From an uncultured Bacteroidota bacterium (GTDB taxonomy: Bacteria; Bacteroidota; Bacteroidia; Chitinophagales; Chitinophagaceae), in assembly GCA_903905685.1 (NCBI GenBank), contig CAIVHI010000322.1, positions 1-5,901 on the forward strand: DNA of 5,901 nucleotides, given 5' to 3'. Below are positions 1-5,700 of the stretch, in pieces (the first letter of the stretch is position 1; each line of letters starts with the position of its first letter). Position numbers and translations under genes: made by a program. The notes under the pieces are model-generated. The model saw only the letters and a list, made by a program, of their open reading frames with translations, ran no database searches and had not been told where the DNA came from.

Positions 1-10
1 AAGCCATAAA

Positions 11-28
11 ATTACCTAATTAGGTAAT
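11..28. repeat. Perfect 18-bp palindrome, candidate operator
   Basis: The sequence ATTACCTAATTAGGTAAT is its own reverse complement, with no mismatch and no spacer. Its left 11 bases, ATTACCTAATT, recur in the same orientation at 98-108. Both copies lie upstream of the phospholipase-D-like gene that starts at 145. A symmetric site plus a half-site suggests a binding site for a dimeric regulator, but no regulator in the window can be tied to it. It is AT-rich, so chance is a real alternative. Confidence 0.4.
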
Positions 29-97
29 GCAAATCAACAACAAAAAAACCACAACAGCAAGCATGCCGGCGTGGTTTCACCGAATTTCCTAAAAACT

Positions 98-108
98 ATT
101 ACCTAATT
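98..108 (+). repeat. Direct copy of the half-site ATTACCTAATT
   Basis: These 11 bases exactly repeat positions 11-21. The symmetric second half is absent here (106 onward reads AATTCTGC). It lies 37 bases before the start codon of the phospholipase-D-like gene, where an operator half-site would be well placed. Function is inferred from position only. Confidence 0.35.
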
Positions 109-144
109 CTGCGGGGTTTGAGATTAATGAAATAAAGCAATAGT

Positions 145-1005
145 ATGGCGACGTTTGTAACTGGAAAGAATTTGGAAGATTCGGTTTACAACATCATATG
201 GGAAGCGAAATCGACGCTGCTAATTGTGTCTCCATTCATAAAATTGGATACCTATTTCATGAAATTATTTGAGCACCACATAGGCCACTTTGACCTTCAT
301 ATTATTTTGGTTTTTGGAAAAAACGAAGGTAATGCGAGCAAAAGCCTGAGCAAGAGCGACTTTGACTTCTTTAAGCAGTTCCCAAAAATAAGTATTATAT
401 ACGTATCAAATCTTCATGCAAAATATTTTGGCAATGAACGTGCTGGAGTAATTACATCCATTAACCTTCACGACTACTCGTTTAAGAACAATATCGAATT
501 TGGAGTTTATTCTGAGAACGGGTTGCTTGGTGCATTTTCGCAATCGTCAGACCAACAAGCGTTTCGAACATGTTTGGAAATTGCTGACAAAGGCGAACCC
601 GTGTTCATCAGGCGGCCTGTGTTTCAGCGGCCACTTATGAGCTTAATTACTGGCAGCAAAAAATTCATCAAGGCTGCTACATTGCTAGACAATACGGAAT
701 ACTACTACCTTCCAGGCGGGCGAAAATCGGCTTTAAGCAAACACCTACCTGATTTTGAAGACGAATTGGATTTCGACCAAAACGAAGGCAGCCGTCCGTC
801 GCGAGAACAAATTGAGTGCGCTGACCAAGGCTATTGCATTAGAACCGGCATTCGGATACCATTCAACCCTACCAAACCCATGTGTGACGATGCTTATAAA
901 AGTTGGTCGGCATATCGTAATTCAGACTACAAGGAAAAATACTGCCATAAAACCGGGCAGCCTTCCCACGGAAAAACCTCGATGAGGAACCCTATTTTGG
1001 GTTAA
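145..1005 (+). CDS. Phospholipase D-like domain protein with cysteine-bearing C-terminal tail
   Basis: This 286-residue protein looks like a single-domain member of the phospholipase D/nuclease superfamily. Residues 1-120 carry the fold: a hydrophobic strand (LLIVSPFI, 25-32), then H91-x-K93-x4-E98, a form of the HKD motif with Glu for Asp, followed by T104-S105-x-N107 and N116-x-E118, as in the second half of PLD active sites. One HKD copy implies that it would work as a dimer. Residues 225-271 form a conserved-looking tail (GYCIRTG, IPFNP, CDDAYKSW, EKYCHKTG) that resembles the zinc ribbons attached to PLD-like proteins, but each expected CxxC has lost its second Cys (T234, A250, T270). No signal peptide or membrane segment is visible, so it is probably cytoplasmic. 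The substrate is unknown; DNA, RNA or phospholipid are all possible. The gene is AT-rich compared with the genes to its right (for example 21 G+C in 241-300), suggesting transfer. No convincing promoter or Shine-Dalgarno precedes ATG 145. Family is fairly sure, role is not. Confidence 0.85.
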   Translation: MATFVTGKNLEDSVYNIIWEAKSTLLIVSPFIKLDTYFMKLFEHHIGHFDLHIILVFGKNEGNASKSLSKSDFDFFKQFPKISIIYVSNLHAKYFGNERAGVITSINLHDYSFKNNIEFGVYSENGLLGAFSQSSDQQAFRTCLEIADKGEPVFIRRPVFQRPLMSLITGSKKFIKAATLLDNTEYYYLPGGRKSALSKHLPDFEDELDFDQNEGSRPSREQIECADQGYCIRTGIRIPFNPTKPMCDDAYKSWSAYRNSDYKEKYCHKTGQPSHGKTSMRNPILG

Positions 1006-1029
1006 TCAAAAATCCGATTTTTTTTGATC

Positions 1030-1066
1030 GTACGAAAAGTTTACAAAAACAGTAAACTTTTCGTAC
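1030..1066. promoter_or_regulatory. Perfect 15+15 bp inverted repeat, candidate autoregulatory operator
   Basis: The left arm GTACGAAAAGTTTAC (1030-1044) and the right arm GTAAACTTTTCGTAC (1052-1066) are exact reverse complements separated by seven bases (AAAAACA). The right arm covers the first three bases of the -7 box at 1064-1071, so a bound protein would block RNA polymerase. The obvious candidate ligand is the helix-turn-helix protein at 1523-2077, encoded second in the same unit, as in self-repressed HigBA-type operons. As RNA it could also form a hairpin, but no T-run follows, so a terminator is unlikely. The palindrome is seen; the regulator assignment is inferred. Confidence 0.75.
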
Positions 1067-1071
1067 CTTTG
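1040..1071 (+). promoter_or_regulatory. Bacteroidetes-type promoter of the GNAT-HTH pair
   Basis: TACCTTTG at 1064-1071 matches the Bacteroidetes -7 consensus TAnnTTTG. TTTA at 1040-1043, one base off the -33 consensus TTTG, lies 20 bases upstream of it. The box ends only three bases before ATG 1075, so the transcript would be leaderless or nearly so. Confidence 0.6.
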
Positions 1072-1074
1072 TGT

Positions 1075-1554
1075 ATGCTTCTTCGGGTGGTGGCAACAGG
1101 TAGGTTTTTGGGTGCAGTGATCGAGCCGGTGGAAGAAGCCGACTATAAAACCATCAAAAAGAAATCGTTCTTTTTTGATTGGAACGCCGAAAAGGACGGA
1201 ATGACCTATAAGCTACGTGCCAATGGCGATAGGGGCATACTTGGACTGATGTCTGTAGCATATTTTGACGAAGAACAAAGAATAAACATTCGACTGTTGG
1301 CGGTTGCAAAGGAGCAAGTAGGTGTAGGAAAGAAGATAGATGGAATCGCTGGAAATTTGATTGCCTTTGCTGCACGGATGTCTTCAAATAGGTATGGCGA
1401 GTTGGCTGCGGTGTCATTGATACCCAAAACAGCCTTACGGAAACACTACATGGACAAATACGGTTTTCAACCAGCCGGTAGGGGTCTCTTTATTTTTGGT
1501 TCAACTTTGTATGCACTATTAAATGAATATAGATATGACTCACAACCAATATGA
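1075..1554 (+). CDS. GNAT-like N-acetyltransferase, possible toxin of a toxin-antitoxin-like pair
   Basis: This 159-residue protein has the layout of a Gcn5-related N-acetyltransferase, which moves an acetyl group from acetyl-CoA to an amine. A central strand (INIRLLAVA, 70-78) leads into Q81-V-G83-V-G85-K, which fits the Q/RxxGxG/A acetyl-CoA-binding loop, followed by a helix with GIAGNLIAFA (90-99). The C-terminal part has HYMDKYGF (124-131), the usual GNAT motif B. I chose ATG 1075 because the -7 box ends at 1071 and an upstream TTG at 1024 would place the operator inside the coding region. The gene overlaps the next one by 32 bases, so the two are probably co-translated and controlled by the palindrome at 1030-1066. 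GNAT toxins such as TacT and AtaT acetylate aminoacyl-tRNA, but those pair with ribbon-helix-helix antitoxins, whereas this partner is XRE-like. A toxin role is therefore inference; modification of a protein or small molecule is also possible. GNAT membership is fairly sure. Confidence 0.8.
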   Translation: MLLRVVATGRFLGAVIEPVEEADYKTIKKKSFFFDWNAEKDGMTYKLRANGDRGILGLMSVAYFDEEQRINIRLLAVAKEQVGVGKKIDGIAGNLIAFAARMSSNRYGELAAVSLIPKTALRKHYMDKYGFQPAGRGLFIFGSTLYALLNEYRYDSQPI

Positions 1555-2077
1555 CATACTCGCGGCCGAATTCGCACCGGAAGAATTGGCTGATGGCTAT
1601 GTTTTTCCCGCTGAATTGAGCAAAACGGAGCAGCTTGAAACAGAAGCCGCCCTCGCTGCAGCCCTGACGGCATGTAGGCAAGCCATGACGCCGGAAGTGC
1701 GGCTGAAGGGTGCATTGCTGCAACTGCGTTTCCAGATGGAGGATTACCTCGTAAAACCGGCTTATCAAGGCCAAGGAGTATTTGGCGGCTATTTGAAACG
1801 CTACATCGACTGCCTGAAAAAGACACGCGCTGAATTTGCAAGGGAAATCGACATTACGCCGTCGGAGTTGAGCCAATATATCAACCACCACCGTCGCCCT
1901 CCCCAAAATGTCCTCATTAGGCTGGAATTGCACAGTAGGGGCACGATACCGGCCACCTTTTGGTACAGGCTTTTGGAAAAAGAATGCCTTCATGAACTGG
2001 AGACCAATATGGTGTTGCGGGAGGACCAAGCTAAATATGTAAAAAGGGCGACCGAAACCGATGATGCCTGTGCTTAG
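1523..2077 (+). CDS. XRE/HigA-like helix-turn-helix protein, probable repressor or antitoxin
   Basis: This 184-residue protein has a DNA-binding helix-turn-helix at about 99-138. EFAREIDI (104-111) forms the first helix, TPSELSQYINHHRRPP (112-127) the turn and recognition helix, and the following helix is VLIRLELHS, which is typical of XRE-family repressors. Downstream, IPATFWYRLLEKE (142-154) is a conserved-looking dimer or core helix. Residues 1-90 are an acidic and amphipathic extension rich in Ala and Glu, with a helix LKGALLQLRFQMEDYL (61-76); such extensions often bind a partner protein. The start overlaps the GNAT gene by 32 bases; ATG 1535 (Met5) is an alternative that shortens the overlap to 20. 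No Shine-Dalgarno is visible, so translation is probably coupled to the gene before it. The expected job is to repress its own operon at the inverted repeat 1030-1066 and perhaps to neutralise the acetyltransferase. DNA binding is well supported; the antitoxin role is inferred. Confidence 0.8.
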   Translation: MNIDMTHNQYDILAAEFAPEELADGYVFPAELSKTEQLETEAALAAALTACRQAMTPEVRLKGALLQLRFQMEDYLVKPAYQGQGVFGGYLKRYIDCLKKTRAEFAREIDITPSELSQYINHHRRPPQNVLIRLELHSRGTIPATFWYRLLEKECLHELETNMVLREDQAKYVKRATETDDACA

Positions 2078-2175
2078 GCAATTATTTGCTTACCAACCTA
2101 TTGGTTACGATTATCGTCTTCATTCGGCTTAGGTACGTAGTGGATAAATTTATAGCCGGTGACGGCATACCGCTT

Positions 2176-2183
2176 TAATTTTG
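2176..2183 (+). promoter_or_regulatory. -7 box (TAATTTTG) of the DUF3050 gene
   Basis: TAATTTTG fits TAnnTTTG and ends six bases before ATG 2190. The only -33-like element is TTTA at 2149-2152, 23 bases upstream, which is further than usual. The 112 bases between the stop of the helix-turn-helix gene and ATG 2190 make a separate promoter plausible and mark the break between the accessory and metabolic halves of the window. Confidence 0.5.
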
Positions 2184-2189
2184 CCCGCC

Positions 2190-2963
2190 ATGAACGACAG
2201 GATTCTGAAGATAAAAGACGACACACAAGCATTGGGGACACGGTTGGTAGAACACCCGCTTTATGCCAACATCAAAAACATGGACCACCTGCAGGTTTTC
2301 ATGGAGCACCATGTATTCGCAGTGTGGGACTTTATGTCGCTACTGAAGTGCCTGCAACGGCAGCTCACCTGTGTGGACGTGCCTTGGGTGCCGCGAGGCA
2401 ATCCCGAAACCCGCTACCTTATAAATGAAATCGTGATTGGCGAGGAAAGCGATATAGACCAGAATGGCACGCGCATGAGCCATTTCGAGCTCTACACGGC
2501 TGCAATGCGGCAGGCCGGTGCCGATACCGGACCTGTTATGGGCTTTTTGGACGCACTTTCGGCAAGCGGCAACATTAGGGCAACACTGCAAACCGGTATG
2601 GTTCCCGATGGCGCACGGCGGTTCGTTTCATCTACGTTCGATGTAGTGGACAGCGGCAAAGTACACCTCCAAGCCGCCGTCTTCACCTTTGGTCGCGAAG
2701 ACCTCATCCCGGGCATGTTCATGGCATTTGTGAAGGAGTGGAACGCCAACAATGGCAATCCCGCAGGCATTTTTCAATACTACTTGGAGCGGCACATTGA
2801 GGTGGACGGAGAACACCACTCCCACTTGGCCTACCAAATGACTTCGGAACTGTGTGGCGATAGTGATGCCCTTTGGAACGAAGCCACAGAGGCCGTCAAA
2901 TTGGCGCTTACCAACAGGTTGCTGTTGTGGGACAGTATCAATACGCTCATTAAGGCCAGGTAG
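2190..2963 (+). CDS. DUF3050 family protein, heme-oxygenase-like fold
   Basis: I recognise the 257-residue product as DUF3050, a family of unknown function assigned to the heme-oxygenase-like all-helical fold. Signature stretches are HPLYANIKNMDHLQVFMEHH (22-41), VWDFMSLLK (45-53), DVPWVPRG (63-70), the acidic NEIVIGEESD (79-88), MSHFELY (96-102) and LERHIEVDGEHH (199-210). The last contains H202-x3-D206-x2-H209, the same spacing as the metal-binding C-terminal helix of heme-oxygenase-like diiron oxidases such as UndA and SznF. E39, E86 and H98 are possible further ligands. No signal peptide or membrane segment is seen, so it is likely a soluble cytoplasmic protein. The start is ATG 2190, six bases after the -7 box; an upstream in-frame TTG at 2181 overlaps that box and was not used. 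It lies 147 bases upstream of paaK, with dyads and a promoter between, so co-transcription is not certain. Family is sure; an oxidase activity is inference from the motif. Confidence 0.9.
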   Translation: MNDRILKIKDDTQALGTRLVEHPLYANIKNMDHLQVFMEHHVFAVWDFMSLLKCLQRQLTCVDVPWVPRGNPETRYLINEIVIGEESDIDQNGTRMSHFELYTAAMRQAGADTGPVMGFLDALSASGNIRATLQTGMVPDGARRFVSSTFDVVDSGKVHLQAAVFTFGREDLIPGMFMAFVKEWNANNGNPAGIFQYYLERHIEVDGEHHSHLAYQMTSELCGDSDALWNEATEAVKLALTNRLLLWDSINTLIKAR

Positions 2964-3004
2964 GATGTAGGCGTTTAGCCCGCCCATTGCTTTTAGGCAT
3001 GGAA

Positions 3005-3018
3005 AATCGTAGACGATT
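3005..3018. repeat. AATCGT/ACGATT dyad upstream of paaK
   Basis: Six-base arms are separated by only two bases (AATCGTAGACGATT). This is too tight for an RNA hairpin but suits a dimeric DNA-binding protein. It lies 42 bases after the DUF3050 stop and 28 bases upstream of the -7 box of paaK, a position where a regulator could act. Short enough to be chance. Confidence 0.3.
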
Positions 3019-3040
3019 GTGCTATTCCGGGTTGACTCTA

Positions 3041-3058
3041 AACCCATAACTTTGGGTT
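3041..3058 (+). promoter_or_regulatory. paaK promoter -7 box inside a 6+6 bp dyad
   Basis: TAACTTTG at 3047-3054 matches TAnnTTTG. It lies inside the inverted repeat AACCCA (3041-3046) / TGGGTT (3053-3058). No good TTTG lies 19-21 bases upstream, so the promoter may be weak or activator-dependent, or a repressor may bind the dyad. Transcription from here would give paaK a leader of roughly 50 bases, unlike the nearly leaderless neighbours. Confidence 0.5.
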
Positions 3059-3110
3059 AGCCGTAAAAGTTGGCATCCGCTTCCATTTACAAAAAACAAC
3101 ACCAAAAGGG

Positions 3111-4448
3111 ATGAATTATTTCAACCGGGATATCGAGACATTGCCTGTTGCCGAACTGCGCGAACTTCAAAACGCCCGATTGCAGCACCAGTTGCACCAT
3201 GTTTATGATAAAGTGCCCTACTACCGAAACCTTTTTGACGCACATGGTGTGAAGCCTGCCGATGTAAAGAGCGTGGAAGACTTGCACAAGCTGCCTTTCA
3301 CCAAAAAAGACGCCTTGCGCGACAATTACCCATTTGGGATGTTTGCCGTTCCGTTGTCCGAGACCGCCCGGCTGCATTGTTCCAGCGGCACCACCGGCAA
3401 GCCTATAGTGGTGGGCTATACGGCTGCCGATATCCAAATATTTGCCGAGGTGGTGGCACGGTCGCTGGCAGCCGCAGGATGCAGGCGGGGTATGCTGATG
3501 CAAAACGCCTATGGCTACGGGCTATTTACCGGTGGACTGGGCATACACTACGGCGCAGAGAAACTGGGTATGACGGTACTGCCCATTTCGGGTGGTGGCA
3601 CCGAAAAACAATTGATGCTCATGCAGGATTTCAAAAGCGATGTGCTGTGCTGCACCCCATCCTATGCGCTCACCCTTGCCGAAGAAATCAAGAAACGCGG
3701 CATCACTCCCGAAGACATCCATCTAAAACATGCCGTATTGGGTGCCGAGCCTTGGACGGAGAGCGTGCGGCAGGAGATCGAGCTCAGCCTAGGCGTGTCG
3801 GCTACCAACATATATGGCCTTACTGAAATCATAGGCCCGGGAGTATCCCAAGAAGATTTCGAAGAAAAAGGCACCGGTAGCTACATTTGGGAAGACCACT
3901 TTTTCCCCGAAGTGGTGGATAAAGATTCGGGTGTGCCCGTTAAGGAAGGCGAGTTCGGGGTGCTGGTGTTCACCACGCTCACTAAGCAAGCCACCCCGGT
4001 CATCCGGTTTTGGACCAACGATATCACCAACATTTACTACGACAAAAGCGCGAAGCGCACCCACATCAAAATGGGTGCTCTGAAAGGGCGTGCCGACGAT
4101 ATGCTCATCATTAGGGGCGTCAATCTGTTCCACACCCAAATAGAGGCCATATTGGAGCACTTCAACGAGGCCCTCACCAATAATTACCGCCTCATAGTAT
4201 CGCACCAAGGCACTATGGACGAGGTGGAGGTCAATGTGGAAGTCCATCAAGACGTGTACACAGGCATGAATAAGGATATGGATGCGGCTGCGATATGGAA
4301 ACATGACACCATTGTTGCTATCCGGAAGCGGCTGCACAAGAAAATCAAGGACGACACCGGCCTCACCATGAACGTAACCTTGATGCCCCCAGCCAGCATT
4401 CCCCGCAGCGAAGGTGGCAAACTGGTGCGTATACTCGATTTAAGGTAA
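3111..4448 (+). CDS. paaK: Phenylacetate-CoA ligase
   Basis: This 445-residue acyl-adenylate-forming enzyme joins phenylacetate (or a related aryl-acetate) to coenzyme A using ATP, the first step of aerobic phenylacetate breakdown, in the cytoplasm. The length is normal for PaaK. Visible motifs are the phosphate-binding loop SSGTTGKP (91-98), YGLTE (235-239), the domain hinge GRADDMLIIRGVN (326-338) followed by TQIE, and a C-terminal IPRSEGGK (430-437) whose Lys437 is placed like the adenylation lysine. Two positions differ from the usual proteobacterial form: FWTND (300-304) stands where YRTRD is expected, and FHTQIE where FPTQIE is usual. These may mark a lineage-specific form or a changed substrate. 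ATG 3111 was chosen because it begins the conserved N-terminal region; the AAAAGGG just before it abuts the start and is too close to act as a normal Shine-Dalgarno. No other paa genes are in view, so the downstream pathway, if present, is elsewhere. The FUSC-like exporter gene follows after 24 bases. Family is certain; exact substrate is not. Confidence 0.95.
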   Translation: MNYFNRDIETLPVAELRELQNARLQHQLHHVYDKVPYYRNLFDAHGVKPADVKSVEDLHKLPFTKKDALRDNYPFGMFAVPLSETARLHCSSGTTGKPIVVGYTAADIQIFAEVVARSLAAAGCRRGMLMQNAYGYGLFTGGLGIHYGAEKLGMTVLPISGGGTEKQLMLMQDFKSDVLCCTPSYALTLAEEIKKRGITPEDIHLKHAVLGAEPWTESVRQEIELSLGVSATNIYGLTEIIGPGVSQEDFEEKGTGSYIWEDHFFPEVVDKDSGVPVKEGEFGVLVFTTLTKQATPVIRFWTNDITNIYYDKSAKRTHIKMGALKGRADDMLIIRGVNLFHTQIEAILEHFNEALTNNYRLIVSHQGTMDEVEVNVEVHQDVYTGMNKDMDAAAIWKHDTIVAIRKRLHKKIKDDTGLTMNVTLMPPASIPRSEGGKLVRILDLR

Positions 4449-4469
4449 GCCGCAGACTGATTACTTTTG
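4439..4469 (+). promoter_or_regulatory. Candidate internal promoter before the FUSC gene
   Basis: TACTTTTG at 4462-4469 is a full match to TAnnTTTG, with TTTA at 4439-4442 exactly 19 bases upstream standing in for TTTG. It ends three bases before ATG 4473 and begins inside the last codons of paaK. The FUSC gene may thus be expressed both from the paaK transcript and from its own leaderless or near-leaderless one. Confidence 0.5.
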
Positions 4470-4472
4470 CGC

Positions 4473-5558
4473 ATGGCAAATTGGGCCGAAGCAAAGGCAA
4501 TACTGTGGCGAGAAGCCAAACTGTTTTTCCAATTGCGGAAAACCGAGCGGCTGTGGCACATCCCGGCGTTGGCCTCACTGTGTACCGGCCTACCAATCTT
4601 CATCGGCTATTTCTTCCACCGCATGGATTTCGGCGTTTTGTCGTGCATTGGTGGCTTGGTCATCCTCTACCTGCCCACTACGCACCTCGAGCATCGTATG
4701 GTTACTCTAGCCATGTGCTGTTTCGGTTTCGTAGTGAGCTTCACCGTAGGCGCGGGGTTTGGATTCAACGCCTATCTTTCGGCTGCGGCACTCGGCATTT
4801 GGTCGTTTGGGGTCAACTGGCTGGTACATTGGTTCAAACTTCCGCCGCCAGGCAATTTCTTCTTTATTTTCATTGCCACACTCGCCAGCTGCATGCCCTT
4901 CGACCCCATGGTCATCCCCACCAAAACCGGACTCATAGCTATGGGCACTATATTGGCATTCCTCTTGGCCCTGCTCTACAGCCTCTACATCACCCGTAAA
5001 TTGACCCCTAAAGCCCAAGCAGTGCGCGAAGGGAAGGCGAGCAACGTTGTGCTGGTAGAATCTGTAACTATTGGGATATTCATGACCGTGTCGCTCGGCG
5101 TGGGTCTCTTTTTCAAGATCGAGTACCCCTATTGGATACCCGTTTCGTGCCTCGCCATTATGCAGGGCATGAATGTGGTACACGTTGGGCAGCGCAGCTT
5201 CCACCGCATTGCAGGCACGGTGGTGGGCATGTTTCTATCATGGGTATTACTGAAAATGAGGCTGGAGCCATTTCAGATATGCATTTGCGTATTGTTGCTA
5301 CAGTTCATCATCGAGATGTTGGTAGTGCGCCATTATGCCTTGGCTGTAGTATTCATTACGCCCATGACCATGTTTTTGGCAGAACTAGGCAAGGGTATAG
5401 CACCCGACCCTGATAAACTGGTGTTGGTGCGCCTCCTCGACATCGTTATTGGGAGTTTGCTCGGCCTCGTTGGAGGCATCATATTGCACAGCCCTAAAAT
5501 AGCTCGCGCGGTGGCTTTGGCAGGGGAAACTCGGGCTGCCAACAAGAGAAACTTGTAA
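4473..5558 (+). CDS. FUSC family membrane protein, aromatic-acid-exporter-like
   Basis: This 361-residue inner-membrane protein has two blocks of hydrophobic helices. The first (about 31-175) has stretches near 32-48, 53-67, 77-97, 100-119, 129-141 and 153-173; the loop 174-192 is hydrophilic (TRKLTPKAQAVREGK). The second block (about 193-345) begins with helix 198-214 and contains YWIPVSCLAIMQG (220-232) followed by R241 and RIAGTVVGM (245-253), the signature of the FUSC_2 domain shared by fusaric-acid-resistance and AaeB-like p-hydroxybenzoate efflux proteins. It is about half the size of AaeB or YccS and lacks their large soluble domain, so the short form may need to dimerise or need partners. 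ATG 4473 is used; an in-frame TTG at 4467 lies within the -7 box. Being 24 bases after paaK suggests a link to aromatic acids, but this is inferred from context; the family also includes proteins with unknown cargo. Confidence 0.85.
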   Translation: MANWAEAKAILWREAKLFFQLRKTERLWHIPALASLCTGLPIFIGYFFHRMDFGVLSCIGGLVILYLPTTHLEHRMVTLAMCCFGFVVSFTVGAGFGFNAYLSAAALGIWSFGVNWLVHWFKLPPPGNFFFIFIATLASCMPFDPMVIPTKTGLIAMGTILAFLLALLYSLYITRKLTPKAQAVREGKASNVVLVESVTIGIFMTVSLGVGLFFKIEYPYWIPVSCLAIMQGMNVVHVGQRSFHRIAGTVVGMFLSWVLLKMRLEPFQICICVLLLQFIIEMLVVRHYALAVVFITPMTMFLAELGKGIAPDPDKLVLVRLLDIVIGSLLGLVGGIILHSPKIARAVALAGETRAANKRNL

Positions 5559-5700
5559 GCATTTCTCCCACAAAGAAACTACACATACCCTGCGATTTTA
5601 TTGCGGGATATGGACATGCTGTTTTTACCCAAAGCGTTTTCACCGCACCCACAAATAGTTGCAAGTCCAAATTCTACTTTTGCATCTTCATCACAGACGA

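Noticed and set aside
46..77. AAACCAC/GTGGTTT hairpin as terminator of a gene to the left
   Set aside because: Seven pairs across an 18-base loop, no T-run afterwards, and no upstream gene end visible in the window.
141..148. TAGTATGG as -7 box of the PLD-like gene, with TTTG at 117-120
   Set aside because: Two of six fixed positions fail and the box would include the start codon.
1005..1028. A-rich/T-rich near-inverted repeat after the PLD-like gene as a terminator
   Set aside because: The stem is almost only A-T pairs and needs a three-base bulge. The eight T's are suggestive, but a stable hairpin is not supported.
1024..1074. TTG-initiated extension of the GNAT gene by 17 codons
   Set aside because: It would translate through the perfect palindrome and the -7 box. 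ATG 1075 immediately downstream of the promoter is a better start.
1490..2029. Long minus-strand open frame opposite the HTH gene
   Set aside because: No domain or promoter, and it lies wholly opposite the GNAT tail and the well-supported HTH gene. It is a shadow frame.
2092..2105. ACCAA/TTGGT hairpin after the HTH gene
   Set aside because: Only five pairs and no following T-run; not a convincing terminator.
3789..4337. Long minus-strand open frame opposite paaK
   Set aside because: It is a by-product of the codon use of paaK; its translation has no recognisable domain.
5588..5630. CCCTGC...GCGGG hairpin followed by TTTTT as a terminator of the FUSC gene
   Set aside because: Five pairs with a bulged T, a long loop, and the T-run about 15 bases away from the stem. 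Position is right but structure is weak.
5675..5682. Second -7-like box TACTTTTG upstream of the peroxiredoxin
   Set aside because: The octamer is perfect but no -33 element lies at 19-21 bases; the pair at 5701-5731 is better.
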